This document shows, piece after piece, positions 1 through 12,242 of a stretch of DNA of 64,000 nucleotides; positions within the stretch are counted from its first letter, which is position 1; the number at the start of each line of letters is the position of its first letter. The stretch is taken from the NCBI GenBank assembly GCA_023101885.1, contig JALPQD010000248.1, positions 583,423 to 647,422 on the forward strand, read 5' to 3'. Under the pieces are notes generated by a model that did no database searches, was not told where the DNA came from, and saw only the letters and a list, made by a program, of their open reading frames with translations. The stretch is from Typhlomys cinereus. Its lineage: Eukaryota > Chordata > Mammalia > Rodentia > Platacanthomyidae. A program made the position numbers and the translations under genes.

Positions 1-821
1 GGCTAGATGTTGGAATGAGAGGAAAGGGCTGGAAGCTGTCATCTCCAAATGCACTCTCTGAGATGCTGGTGTGAGTTTACCATTTCTAATGAATCTTCCT
101 TGTTCTACTTTATCTGCTTCTTATCTTTTCTTCTCCTATCATATGGAAAATACTTATAAATCTTTTGTACATATAGTGGGTGAAATCATTTGATACTAAA
201 ATTGTGAGCAATTGGGAACAATGACAGGAAAAATCCTCTACAATCTCTCTGACAGATACACTCACTTATGCAGATCCTGATCATGTATATCCTGTGTTCT
301 AGCTAATGGAGGTAAACAAAAAATATGTCTATTAAAAATCTATGCCATAAAAGGTATTATAAAGTTTATCTCCCTTCTTTTCAATCAAAAAGTACCATAT
401 TATCACCTCCATTAGTCCCCTTTAGTAATCATATAGTCTATTTTCTTGAATTTATGAGCTATTGTATTTTCTTTTTTTTTTGGTTATTTTCTTTTACTTA
501 TAATAGTATTGTTCAATCTAATTATCATATTTTCACCATAAAAAAGTTCAACACATATTGCTTTATTTCTATAATTATTTATTGATATTTAAGTGTTAAA
601 ATATATTTAATGAGATAAATAAGACTAAAATCAATCTGTCCCTTTATTTTTAATTTTCCCAGTAAGATAATAAAAATCAAACAATAATCAATTATAAATT
701 CACATAGTGATTAAAGTACTATATCTGTGTAGCATTGACATTTAATAAAAATTAAGTCTAAAAATTATTTTAAATAATTATTTTATTTAATAGACTGGAC
801 ATTTTAAACCACAGATCAAGC
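1..821. other. AT-rich intergenic DNA, no gene recognised
   Basis: This stretch is strongly A+T rich with homopolymer runs and no long open frame, exon-like GC rise or clear repeat family. The short open frame near 325-585 is low-complexity, rich in Phe, Ile, Ser and Tyr as expected from T-rich DNA, and is not regarded as a gene. I see nothing else I can name here. Confidence 0.6.
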
Positions 822-1101
822 TAAAGCTGGAGAAATATCTCAGGGATAAGCCTGTGCCCTGCAAGCAGAAAATCTGAGTTCAAATTCTGATTCCATGTAA
901 GAATGCTAGGCAGAAAGGGCAGTGACCTGCATGTCTGGCTCAGAAAGGCAGCTCCTGGCAAACTCCAGAGAAAAAGTAAAGAGCTTGCATAACAATCCAG
1001 GGTTACTCCTCAAGAAACCCTTTTGCCTCCACAGATACACTTAGTGTCCTCTGAGACAAACACGTGCACATACGCACAAATAATTAAAAAAAAAAAAGAA
1101 T
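822..1101 (+). mobile_element. Degenerate tRNA-derived SINE (B2/B4-like)
   Basis: The left end resembles the tRNA-like head of rodent SINEs: a GCTGGAGA start, a CTCAGGGATAAGCC stretch where the A box lies, and a GAGTTCAAATTCTG stretch where the B box lies. An A-rich tail follows at about 1081-1098, so the element reads on the plus strand. The body is too diverged to place in a named subfamily. It is an old, non-autonomous RNA polymerase III-type retroposon copy with no coding capacity. Confidence 0.6.
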
Positions 1102-2558
1102 CAAGTGTGAGAAAAAGAGTGTAAACTAAAAAGTGATCCAATAAAGTAATCGTCCTTGACTTTGCACACACACATACACAAATAAAAAAAATCAAGCTAT
1201 TACTTGTTAATGGAACAATATTACCAAGAATATGTGATGGTAGATAGACTATTACAGGAATCAATTCACATGAATTTATCATGGAAAAACTCAACTTTGT
1301 CAATTCTGAGCATCTTTTCACTTATGGCAGTTTAAAAGAAAGTTGAAAATTCTGTCAAGAAATTCTGAATTTCAGAAAGTGTAGCTAGCGTTGGTTAACG
1401 TCTTGACTTAAGAGATGCATGATTCAATAAGGAAAAAAAATAAGAAGAGACATGCCCATAAACATGGAAGTGGTTGGAGAAGCCACTGAATGCTATCCAT
1501 TGCATATCAATCAGGACTCACTACATATGTATAGTCATGTCCTTCCCATATGAACATGTGACCCCCAACTTTGCATCTGTCAGCCATGTAAATCTCACTA
1601 AACCTGAATGCCCAGAGAGATCACTCTGAAAATGCAAACGATACTTCCTTTTTCCACCTGCACAAAGTCTCTGGGCTGCAGCTCTGTTCCAAAACTACAA
1701 GTCTATCTGGCTACTGTTTGTCCTTCCAACAGTAAAATGATCTTGTGTCTGCAGCTAATAAGTTCCCAACAGTCGTCCATGACTACTCTGCTAATTTCTT
1801 TCTTTAATTTCTTCTTTTTGCTTTATTTTATTGCACAGAACTATGTTTTATTCACTGATCGATGTGCAATGGAATAGATATATTTTACATTTACATTTTG
1901 ATGAATTTAAAAATGGATACACATATTCATTTTTAGTAACTCTAGAAAACATAACTTTATCAAAACTTTCCAGTGATATACAAATATCCTAGACTTTCCA
2001 CAAAATCATAGGCAACAGCTGATTTTATTGGTAACTATAAATTCACAATAACAATAGGAGGCAAAGTAAGAAAACATTGGTTGTCAAAACACAATGGAAA
2101 AATTTAAGTGCTATAAAAACTATGCAGAATTCATCCTGTTAAGAACATTACTTTATCCAATGCTTTAGAAAATCAAGAATATTTTCTAACAATAAAACAA
2201 ATTGTTATTACTTAATTACTTTACTTTAGTAACTTATTTAGAAAAATTTTGTTTATGATGTTGACTTAAATAAAATGAACTGCTCTATTTTGAGGGGTAT
2301 TTAGGCTATCTGGAAATACCAAATTTGGTAATGGTTACATATTTTAGATTATTATTTGGAAAACTGATGCATAGCACTGCATCGATTCTGTCTTTGATTT
2401 TAATGTGGAAAGATCATAGGATCTAAGACTATCATACATGATGCTTCCCCAGCCTGTTAGCCTGTTGACTTGCATAGATGACTTCACAGGGCTATTTCTC
2501 TTTGACTATGAGATTATTTCCTTCCAAGAATGTAAGTCATATGCCAATAATTCCAACA
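1102..2558. other. Unique-looking AT-rich DNA
   Basis: No gene is recognised. The part from 1490 to 1880 is richer in C and may be an old LTR or DNA-transposon relic on either strand, but I cannot match it to a family. The remainder is AT-rich with short A and T runs. Confidence 0.5.
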
Positions 2559-2559
2559 T

Positions 2560-2601
<42 letters not shown>
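2559..2601. repeat. (TG)n microsatellite
   Basis: A nearly pure TG dinucleotide run of about 43 bp. It borders a possible antisense RSINE/B4-like relic (about 2602-2730, with a GGTGTTGTTCAACAGG stretch typical of that family), and could descend from the CA-rich tail of that element. Length polymorphism is expected. Confidence 0.9.
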
Positions 2602-2603
<2 letters not shown>

Positions 2604-4349
2604 ACAATACATTCATGTGTGCTGGGTTATATGTATGTTGTATATGGGGCTATATGCGTGTGTAGTAGAGGTCCGAGATCAATTTCAGGTGTTGTTCAAC
2701 AGGTAAAGGATCGAGGCAACATTCTCTGCTGCTACCTCCTTCCTTTTGCTATTAGAAAATGCTTCCCCATAAACATGCATGCTTATGCATTTGACACACG
2801 GTTCCATAGGGCATGTTGTCACATAGCAGAATGGTGTCTGCAGGCAGAAGCAGGAAGTTTGACAAGGTCTCCACAACCATTAGGAGGCAAAGAGCAAGAA
2901 GAAGCAGGGCCAGACCTCAAGACCTGTGCTCAGTGGGGGAAGATAATTCACACTGTCAAACTATTGCAAAATTAAAATTTAAATGTATTATTTAATTTTT
3001 ATGCCATGTATCATAGAAAGTCTTCAGGGATATTCCTTGAGTCTTTTGGGTTACTGACCCAGTGATGTAAAAAATGAGGTCTCTAGAGACTTATCTTGTA
3101 GCCTAAGGTGTTAAATGACTTCTGGAGAAAAAAGGAGAACAGTAAACTCTTGACGAAAAATGAACATTTCACTTTCTTACTGTCTCATGACTCCCACCAA
3201 ATTGCAAAACCGAATTATTTCTTCTTCAGAATGGATTCTTTCAGTCACTCACAATCCATTTCTTACCTGTCACCCAGAACAAAATATGTACCCAAGTGGA
3301 CTCTATTTAGCTTGCCTATTTTCCTGCACTCTGTCATAATGTCTATGAAAATTCCTTATCTTTTTTGCTGTAGGACCTTCTGTTGTTGATGCTGTTAAGA
3401 CCTAATAGATGCTAAAGATGCCAGAATAGAAAGCATATGTCATTCCCTTTTTACAGACATTTATACAATAGTAGACACGATTGCCAATAATAGTGACAAT
3501 TTCTGTATTCCTTAACTGCACAAAAGTTTGCATATGAAAACCAGAACCCAGGATCAGACATGCAGTATGCTTGTGGGTGCTCCAGATACCTGACAAACAT
3601 CAGACAGAAGTACTAGACCAAAAAAAAAAAAACAAAAACAAAAAAACAAACACAAAACCTGTCAGAAGTGTGAGGGCTCCTGGGGCCCTTCAAATTCTTC
3701 CTACCGAAAATACCTTCTGAAGAGAAACCATCTTCACACACAGTCATATTTCATCTGTCTGTAACATAAAGTTTGCTTCTGCAGGATAGGAGCAGTCCTG
3801 TCAGCACTCTACTGGGCAAATATTCATTACCATTTCATATAGCTTTCATTCTTCCCTCAGATTTCAGAGCAGCTAGACATTTTCAAATACTTCAAAACTG
3901 ATTTACTACTGAGTGTTTGTTTAGAGTCTAAGATTCAGATGAATGTCTATATATCTGTGAAGGATACCATAACATCAGTGATTACTGACAGGTGAATTTC
4001 AGGCATGTGCTAGCATTACTTTTGCTGGTCTCAGCTGGAACCACATACGTCCTGCAGTTCAATAAGCTGTGATCAAATATGGAATGGGAACGATGTGGCT
4101 GTCATTGGAGGAAACTAGAATGTTGCCTGTGCCTGTCCATGTCTTTCTGAAGCAATGCACCATCTCTCTGCCTTTAATGTGATCAAGATGTTGAGCAACT
4201 CTCTGTAAAGAGACTTGACTTTACAAAACCTGACAATAGCTCACATATCAACAAGACCCACACAATGGCTCACATATCAACATGCCTCCATAAACAAGTG
4301 GGAATCTCAGGAGAAGCAATTTCAAACAGATTCTTAGAAGCTAGAGTAA

Positions 4350-4615
4350 GACTGGTGGAGAAGAGTGACGATATCAGTGGTCCTGCTAAGGAAGGACCTG
4401 TCACAGACAGGTGACCTCCCACAGACACCTGAATTCATAGGAGAACAGATGCAGATAAAAACCCAGGACTCACAGAAACTGATGATGAATAGGAGAGTGG
4501 GAGGGAACAAGTTGGATCCAGGACAGGAGGGAGGTAGAAGAAGGAAGTATGAAGGAGGAAAGAAGGTGGGTAGGGATACTTAAGTTTATTTAATAATAAA
4601 ATTAAATTAAAGAAA
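4350..4615 (+). mobile_element. Probable L1 3'UTR fragment
   Basis: A purine-rich, G-rich tract (about 4495-4570) is followed by a T-rich stretch and a terminal AATAATAAAATTAAATTAAAG tail near 4595-4615. This order (unique sequence, polypurine tract, A-rich end) matches better-preserved L1 3' ends elsewhere in the window, but the sequence does not align closely with them. It may be an older L1 subfamily. No coding capacity remains. Confidence 0.4.
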
Positions 4616-5029
4616 CGATGTTGAGCAGAGAGACCATTCAACTCACCATGGGAATGCAAAAGAAATTAATATTGCTTGTTGTTTCAAGACATTGAGATAC
4701 TCACCTTGCGTTTCACAGAAGAAAGTATATACTGTCCACATGACTAAATTTGAATTTATTGTCTCCTTCTATCCTAACTTTGAATTTAGGACTGAATGCT
4801 GACTTCACAATGGAATACAACATCAGTACTATATTTCCACATATTAGCCAATATTTTAAGCAACAGGGAAAAAAAAGGTTTTTTTTTTATAAGTACATAG
4901 ATGACGGTAAACTTTATGACAAAAATCTGTACTTTCTTTTGTATTCCACAGAACGAACACCTTCGTGTAACATGTTTATTTTAACTTTTGCATTATCCGA
5001 AAGTGATTGCTTCCTCTATTTTTCTTTTT

Positions 5030-5392
5030 TAGTTTGCACATGTGCATGAGTGATAGATTCATGCACGTGAGACCACATGTGTTTTGGGCACCTGTATGTG
5101 CAGGTTTGCATGCACATGTGTGAGTGTGAGGGTACAAGGTTGGTAATAGGAATCATCCTAAATTGCTCTTTCATTGCATTTAGAGGCTCTAATCAAATAC
5201 AGATCTTACGGATTGATGTTCTCTGATTGGTCAACTCTGGATGTGCCCAGTGTCAGTCTATTGAAGATGGATTTATGTTGATGGGCTATACCCTCCTTAC
5301 ACTTTATCTGAGAGGTAGATGACCAAACTGTCATTACTTTTCTTGCTTCATAAGTGTTTTGATGGCTGAACCATTTCCCCAGCTTTAAAAAA
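5030..5392 (-). mobile_element. RSINE/B4-like SINE, antisense
   Basis: The right end reads on the minus strand as a SINE head (GCTGGGGAAATGGTTCAGCC at about 5358-5385). The left end is rich in CATG and TG steps as in the CA-rich tails of rodent SINEs. The interior has the order typical of RSINE/B4-type elements as I remember them. It is heavily diverged, so the boundaries are approximate. Confidence 0.5.
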
Positions 5393-6504
5393 TTGCTTTA
5401 TTTTTAAACATAACCACTGATCCTTGCATTAGATTCACAGCAACTGAATTGTCTTTCAGGCAATGCTGTCTTGGATATTTTAAATCTTTCTTCTCCAAGA
5501 ACCTGAACACATCTATGTTCTTTCAGCAAGCAATGTAAACGTTTTCCTATATGTTGATAGATGAAGGTATTTTTAGTTTATTCTGCAATGATTTTTTTTC
5601 ATGAACTATATCCATGAAGCACTTTATCAATCTCTGTGACAAAATAGTGGCTTTTGGCAGCATTTCCCAATGTCTTTGACAATGATTTTCATGATTTTTA
5701 TATGGGTTTTGGGATACTGAATTTAACGTGGAGAATGATGCTTCAATCAAAGCTTTGAAATGAATAAAAATGCAGTATATCTAAATGGTTGAGGGAGTTG
5801 AAATGATATTCCTGGTGACCAAATTAGAGGGACTAATGGGTGAACTTTGACTCTGGTCATTCCCAATCCATTTCACTGTGAGAGTTTTATATTGAACTCA
5901 TCATTATTGTAGTCAAACCTGGGTCATTTCCCCTAAATAAATGGCATTTAAACATTTTTCTGCAAGGGGCATATTGATGTTAGATTTTCAGAAGTAGTGA
6001 TTAGGCCTGATTCTGCATTTAGGAAATGGCATTTTGAATCTTACTAAGCCTGAAACACAAATGAATTCCTTTGCCTCTAAATCTGGCATGCAGACTAGGG
6101 TGACCTAGGGAGGTTTCTTACATCAGTGTCCCCAAAGCAAAGTAGGGTTGATTTGGGACTAAGCGTATCTGATTGCATCTTCTCAGCCTCAAGGCCATAT
6201 TGGTTCTTCTAGGGATTAATAGTTATGAATATGAATTATGTATCTATATGTTTTGTATTTTTTTCCTGGCTGTCGGGGACTAAGTCTAGGGCATTCTCTT
6301 GATCATTCAATTACATACACAGGCCCTGAACATGCACATTAGATTAAAAAACCCAATCCAAATCCCAATAGTGCCAAGTAAAAATCACAAAGTCAAAATA
6401 AAGGACTTGGTATGGAATATCAAAGAAATATCAATATGGGAGAGAGAGAGGACAGGGGATGGCATGAAATAAAGAGACAACAGAGCATAAATGGAAGGTT
6501 TACA

Positions 6505-6582
6505 TACACAACACACACATACACCCACACGCACACACACACACACACACATATATAATATACACACATACATACATACATA
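6505..6582. repeat. (CA)n / (CATA)n microsatellite
   Basis: An imperfect CA repeat interrupted by ATA and CCC units, ending in CATA repeats. The only reading frame over it is low-complexity Cys/Val sequence on the opposite strand and is an artefact of the repeat. Confidence 0.9.
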
Positions 6583-7645
6583 CCAATAAGGCAACTTCAT
6601 CAATAAATAAAAGTGGACAAATTATACAAATATTCTTAATATATCTATTTCACAGCTAGCATTTGTTTCAATTTGGGATATGATATCTTTCAAATTTGGT
6701 AGTGTTGTGTGATAACATATTGAAGGAGTGTAAAATTATTATTTTAATATTCATTATATCAACCATTTCAGAAGCAGTAGCTAATATAAACTAATGGGTC
6801 AACATTAATTATTGCAATAATATTATCATAGGAAATTGTATTACTTGTCCTTTACTCAAAGCATATAGAAGTTCTTCCAGGATGGATCATTTTTAATTTG
6901 TTTCCAGATTTTAATAATGCAATGGACACTGTAAAACTATGGAATATTTCCTAATCTTCTTCTACAAGTTCATATCATAAATTCATGGAAAATTTCCAAT
7001 ATGTTGTGAAGAGTCTATGATGGTCAAGACAAGACAAAGAAATTTATATGGAGAATGGAAACTGTCTGGAAGAAATCAATGAAATTCTGGTAAAAGGGAA
7101 AAACTTCTTTTTTCCTTATTTCATAAAAAATATGACTTAGAGAAGAAGTCAAAAAAGGAATGATATAGGCAAATAAGAAGAGAGACACAGGTGAGAGAGC
7201 TCTTAGGGAGAGAAGGGAGGAGAAGACAGATTTGACTCTCCCAAGCCTCCATAAGACATCTACACTGGAAGAACCAATAACATTTCTCAGATTCTGAGAA
7301 ATAAAAATATCTATGACTGCAGAAATGTTGAGAAAATAGGACCTTCACAATAAAATACAGACACGTGTCATCTTCTAGGCTGTTAATTCTCTTCAAATTT
7401 AGAAAAGAAAAATGTTTCACCCCTCATTTTTCTCCTTTTGAAATTGAAATGCATTTGGAATTTCCCACAGGTGAAACTTGATGCTGTTCTAGTTTCGGTG
7501 AACATATGTCCTTCTCTGTCACTATCAAGATAAAGCGTATCCTTCTTGAGGTTTCCTTCCAAAATCTTCCTTGACTTTACTTAGGAACCTTCACTTTCCC
7601 TGCCTAATTTGAGTGATGCTGTTTAATATCAGGGCAGCATCTGTC

Positions 7646-7821
7646 ACAGTTTGAATGAGCATTGTCATCTCCCACAGGGTCATGTGTGTGAAGGCTTGGT
7701 CATGAGCAGGTGACACAGGTTGGGAAGGTTCTAGAAACTGTGGGAATTGAGTTTTGTTCTAGGAAACACATTCCTGGAGTCAACCTTGAGGTTTGGCTAT
7801 CTGGTTCAACTTCCTCCAGCA

Positions 7822-7857
<36 letters not shown>

Positions 7858-7910
7858 TGTCTCTGTCTTTTTCTGTTTCTCACTCACACACAAATAAGTA
7901 GGATCTTTAA
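7646..7910 (+). mobile_element. Old LTR-like repeat, plus strand
   Basis: The start (CACAGTTTGAATGAGCAT) and the later TCATGTGTGTGAAGGCTTGG resemble the common rodent interspersed repeat that begins with a TGGTTTGAAT motif and mentions a CTCATG phrase about 40 bp in. A (CT)n run at 7825-7853 sits where such elements often carry one. Family assignment is by memory only, and the right boundary is unclear. Confidence 0.35.
7825..7853. repeat. (CT)n microsatellite
   Basis: A pure CT run of about 29 bp within the LTR-like repeat, with imperfect CT-rich sequence continuing to about 7880. Confidence 0.9.
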
Positions 7911-8542
7911 AGATTTCACCCTTATATTCTTACAAAATAATTCCATAAAATTATAAGTGTACCAGCATATCACAGAATTATTTATAAGAACTGGCTAGAC
8001 ATACCTACTGTTCATCGCAAAACACTAATAACCATAATAAGCAAAATGTAGAAAAATTGGAAACCCATTTCAGCATCTAACCCTTGACACCCATTGAACA
8101 AAAACATGCAGAATAAAGAAACTATTCAAATAAATGCCATGCTTTACAAACGAGTGGCATCTGAAGTTTGTCAGAGTTAAAGCTGAGAAACCAAAGAATA
8201 TGCAGTGTTTTGCAAGAGTCTTTTCTGACCAAGAAACCATTTTATTACATGCGAAAATAGAATGAAGTCACCATATTGCATTTGAAAATGAAATATACTT
8301 CAGTAACAAAGCCAGAACAAGCTAGATAAACAGACAAGAAACATGCCGACATTATTATGACATTCCATTCTGAAGGAATCCCTAGGCTGAGTTTTCAAAT
8401 CAAACTGACCCAAGATAGAGCACAGTGCTTCTGCCACATTCTCACATAGGTGACATCAAGTATGTGACTTAAAGTTTTGAATAACGTAACATTACAATGA
8501 AACACTAGTTCCATTGCTTCTCAATCAAAGATAATTCACCTT

Positions 8543-9015
8543 AGGGCTGGGAGCTGACAGAGCAATTCAAGCACTTGCTTTATTAAGTCTGAGAAGTGGG
8601 GTTACTAGCTCCAGGGCATCATGGTTCACCAGTCATTCCAGGCACTAAGAAGTCTGAGACCAAGAATCCCATATCAAACTGGCTAGTGAACTCTGATATG
8701 GAGAGCCCTGCTTGAAAGAACATGGTGAAGTACAATCAAGGAGATTCCTGACATTAACCTCAGGCCTCCACATGGATACACATACAATTCCACCAACATC
8801 ATCACTACCACTACTACATCATACATACATATTTCAAACACATACACATGTGTGCTCATGCATGCACATCTGTGTATTGGTGCACATAGATGCGCACATA
8901 TGATACCCATACATGAACATAAGCATGCACATACACAGACACATACCAACACATGTGAACACACATACACCCACACCACATGTACATACACACATAAAAA
9001 TGAGCAGTAAAAATA
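8543..9015 (+). mobile_element. Degenerate B2/B4-type SINE with CA-rich tail
   Basis: The head begins GGGCTGGGAGCTGACAGAG and continues AATTCAAGCACTTGC, in the position of the tRNA-like promoter of B2/B4 SINEs. The middle holds a GGCACTAAGAAGTCTGAGA stretch like the B1-related half of B4. From about 8765 to 9000 the sequence is a long CACATA-rich tail. The element is old and its subfamily is not certain. Confidence 0.5.
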
Positions 9016-9209
9016 ATCCATTGTGTATATTGCAAACTAAACCAAGATCCTATCGGGTTGGCCTTTTTGGGTGAGCCTTATGCAAAATGTTTGGAATGAT
9101 GCTATAAGTCTAACTAGAGAGGAATCTGAAGCATTTCACCTTTTACAAGAAGATAAATATAAACAGCGGGTTTGTATTAGAGAGATGATCTTTCTTTCTC
9201 TCACCTTTG

Positions 9210-9290
9210 CCTTCCTGGGGACTGAATACAGTACTTATTATATGTTAGGCAATTATCGTACCAATAGGTTGCATCCTTTAGCTGTTATCT
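9210..9290 (-). mobile_element. ID-like SINE relic, antisense
   Basis: TTCCTGGGGACTGAATACAG followed by TATATGTTAGGCAATTATCG and CCAATAGGTTGCATCC follows the order of an ID element read in antisense (B-box complement, the 'gctaggcaa' phrase, then the A-box side). An open frame of 100 codons spans the relic but has no protein similarity that I recognise. Confidence 0.45.
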
Positions 9291-11378
9291 ATACTCTCAG
9301 TACAAGAATAAATGAAACAACTAGGAAAAAGATTTTTGTGAAACGTGAATGGGCAAGTGACAAAGCCGAATGATAAAATAATTAGACTAACACCACCTGT
9401 CAAACTGAAAAATAAAGCCAATGTGTAAAGGTGATACTGATAAAGAATGAACAAAACATTTTATTTGTGATTCAAGGAAAATGCATCATTAGGTTTATGT
9501 AAGAGAATTTGGTTGAAGTCACATTTGGTAACGAACTTGGACTTTAAATGAGGCATTAGTTAGAAATGTGTGAAGTGGATCCTTTTCTAGAAATGCAACA
9601 TATCCAGAGGAAGAACTCTGTATTATTTGAAGAACATCTTTAAAGTCTATACCCTCACAGGAAAGAGAACTTTGCTTCAAACTCTGTTTTAAAACCATAG
9701 CAGTATAACCAAGGTATTAGCATAAAGACAGACAGATGACTCAATAGCACAGAGTTGTAAGTATCATATGGGCAACCTTTGTTAAGTATATCAATAAAAC
9801 AGAATGACCAGTGTGGACAAATATTAGAACAAATATGACTGTACCATTATACACGCGGATGTACGTGTTACTTTGCAAGATGGGCAATGCCTTTGTAACG
9901 AGTGTTGCCAACCTAACTCTTTTTAGTATTTAGAACATGAACTTTGATCTTTATATATAGTATGCATAGTATTTAAATAAGAATAGATTATATTCTTAAA
10001 GAGAAAACATGAAACTTCTAGACATTAGAATAAATTGTGAGATAAAAATCTCTCTGATTTTGACTTTCATTAAATAAGATGTGAATCATAAATGGAAAAA
10101 AATCCATACCCTCATCAAAATAGAAAGCACTATTTTCAGAGACAATGTTAAAATAGAAAAGGACTTACACCTAAATATGTACATGTTTCATACTACAGAA
10201 GAGTAAGCAACTAATTTGTTAAAATAGCTTTCATTCTCCCACTCTCTGACAATTCCACATGTTCATATAAACTGCATATTTCAATTCCAAACTCTCTTCA
10301 ATCTCCCTCTCACACAATTATCCCCAAGTTCTACCCTACTAGAACTTTCTCACATTCAAATTTCAAAGCATTGACCTTTATGGAATTGTTTCCTAAAATG
10401 TATTCACACATTAATAAGCCAGCAGGCAAAGTTGATCACTTGCTCAAAATAAGGGTACCGAATAAATAAAAATGAGTGATAGAAAATATTTATCTTTATG
10501 TTTCCAATTCTGGTGTAAAAGCAGTTAATGTAAATGGGAAGGAAATGTGAAATGTGTTTAAAATTACAATATGAAGTATATGGTGAATAATTTAAAATAA
10601 ATTATGTAAGTACTATTACTATGAAGGAAAGATAAATATCATTTAGGTAAAATATTCCTGAACTTTTCAAAGTTTTATACATATATGCAGTGAACCTTAA
10701 TAAAAAACATAAATTCCAAACACATGATACATTTCTAAAACATGTTACATTTTAGAATTCAAAAGGTATAAGAGTAGGAGGAAGATTGGTAGGGTTGAAG
10801 AAGGGTTGCCAGGAAAAAAGGGAGTAGGACATATCTGGGCTTAATATGTGAGAATAACACAAATTCATTATATTCATGTATGAAATGCTAAAATCATACA
10901 TGAAAAAATAATATGTGATAGTCATTAAATCTGTTATATTAAAATAATTATTATTTGTATATTAAGATATATATGTAAGGATAATATAAAGATATATCAC
11001 ATTAACACTAAAATAAGGAAAGTTTGATGATTATAAACTGAAAGGAATGAGCATTCATAGTAAATTTTAAAAGCAGTAAAATATATTCAGAGACAGAAAA
11101 TTTTATATTGGAATTAAGGTAAGAATCAACATGCTAATTTTTCTGAAGATCAGCAGAAAAATAATATATACAAAAGGTTATGGTAAAACCACTAGATAAA
11201 TTGGAACCAATATTTTAAAAATCAGATCAGAAACTTTACAACTTTGTTAAATGAGATAGATCATGGATACCATTCTTTCCAGAAACTGAGTAAATATAAA
11301 CAAAAGGACTCCAAGAATCAAGAAAATACAAAGCAAAATACAAGGTGCAACACACAATAAATATTAAAGTTGGAAAAT
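9291..11378. other. AT-rich intergenic DNA with possible old L1 3' end
   Basis: No gene is seen. The interval around 10745-10910, with an AGTAGGAGGAAGATTGG stretch followed by a purine-rich part and an ATTCATTATATTCATGTATG phrase, looks like the 3' end of an old L1 (Lx-like) in plus orientation. The remainder is low-complexity AT-rich DNA. Confidence 0.4.
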
Positions 11379-11394
11379 AGAAATAGTCTGGATC

Positions 11395-11741
11395 CCTTGC
11401 CTCCAAGGATCTTGGTGTTTTTAGCCGATGTTAGACTTTGTGAGGTCAATAGTGTGATGGACATGGCGCAGGGCATGCAAAGTCCTATGCTTAAGGGGAA
11501 CACGAGAAAGGGTTCAGGGAAATGCCACTGGGTCCTTTTGCGTCATCAGAAAGGAGGACCATGAGGAGAGTTAGGCATACGCAATAAAGGACTCTCTGGG
11601 AATTGGGGGGGAGGTACTGGGAGATGGGGAGGGAGGGAGGGGGAGCAGGGGGTTCGGGGGGAGGAGGAGGGGGGAGGGAACTGGTCTACCTATTAAGTTT
11701 GTATGAGCGGAAATAATAATAAAAATGTTATATAAAAAAAA
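11395..11741 (+). mobile_element. L1 3' end with 5' inversion and TSD
   Basis: The element is a short L1 3'UTR flanked by a perfect 16-bp target-site duplication, AGAAATAGTCTGGATC, at 11379-11394 and 11742-11757. The right part (about 11489-11741) is sense: the CTTAAGGGGAACACG phrase, a G-rich polypurine tract, TTTGTATGAGCGGAAATAAT, then the A-rich tail. The left part (11395 to about 11488) is the adjacent upstream 3'UTR segment in inverted orientation, matching the antisense copy near 63501-63595. This is the structure expected from twin priming during L1 insertion. No ORF remains. Confidence 0.85.
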
Positions 11742-11837
11742 AGAAATAGTCTGGATCAAAGTACTTTCTCAGAAATCTAATGAAGGCAGAGGAAGCTACT
11801 TGAATGTAAAGCCAGAAACAGTGAAATGAACGTTGTG

Positions 11838-11970
11838 TACAAGCTGTGAGATGCTTTAGCAGGTAAGAGTGTTTGCAGCCAAGTTTGACACTCTGAGCTT
11901 GATCCCTAACTCCACCATGCTGTCCTTTGACCTCTGCACATATCTCATGGAAATGATGCATAAACACACA

Positions 11971-12025
<55 letters not shown>

Positions 12026-12036
12026 ACACACACACG
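11838..12036 (+). mobile_element. B3-like SINE
   Basis: GATGCTTTAGCAGGTAAGAG, TTTGCAGCCAAGTTTGACA, CTGAGCTTGATCCCTAA and GTCCTTTGACCTCTGCACA follow in order the segments of the rodent B3 SINE that I remember, ending in a long CA tail (11963-12035). Plus orientation. B3 elements use an internal RNA polymerase III promoter and depend on L1 for movement. This copy is diverged and has no coding role. Confidence 0.7.
11963..12035. repeat. (CA)n microsatellite in SINE tail
   Basis: A CA dinucleotide run of about 73 bp with few interruptions forms the tail of the B3-like SINE. Opposed Cys/Val and Thr/His reading frames over it are repeat artefacts. Confidence 0.9.
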
Positions 12037-12129
12037 GAAACATGCATTGCAACTTCTGCTTTCATGTCATAATTAATAAATTGTTCCTTTTCCGCGCTAT
12101 CCTCTGGATTTTTGTTTGTTTCTTTGTTT

Positions 12130-12242
12130 GCTTATTTTTGAGAGTCTCATGGAGTTTAAATTGTCAAAGCCTTGAACTCCTAATCTTTCTGGCTCTGTCT
12201 CTAAAGTGCTGGGATTACAGTCATGGTCCACTGTACCCTAAA
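12130..12242 (-). mobile_element. B1-like SINE, antisense
   Basis: Read on the minus strand, the element holds the 7SL-derived phrases of B1/Alu: an antisense GTGCTGGGATTACAG stretch at 12207-12221 and an antisense CTTGAACTCCTAATC stretch at about 12170. The T-rich left end marks the A-tail. It is old and diverged, closer to ancestral B1 than to young mouse copies. Confidence 0.65.

Noticed and set aside
9071..9373. 100-codon frame of mixed composition
   Set aside because: It spans an antisense ID-like SINE relic, and no domain or homolog comes to mind. Chance is more likely.
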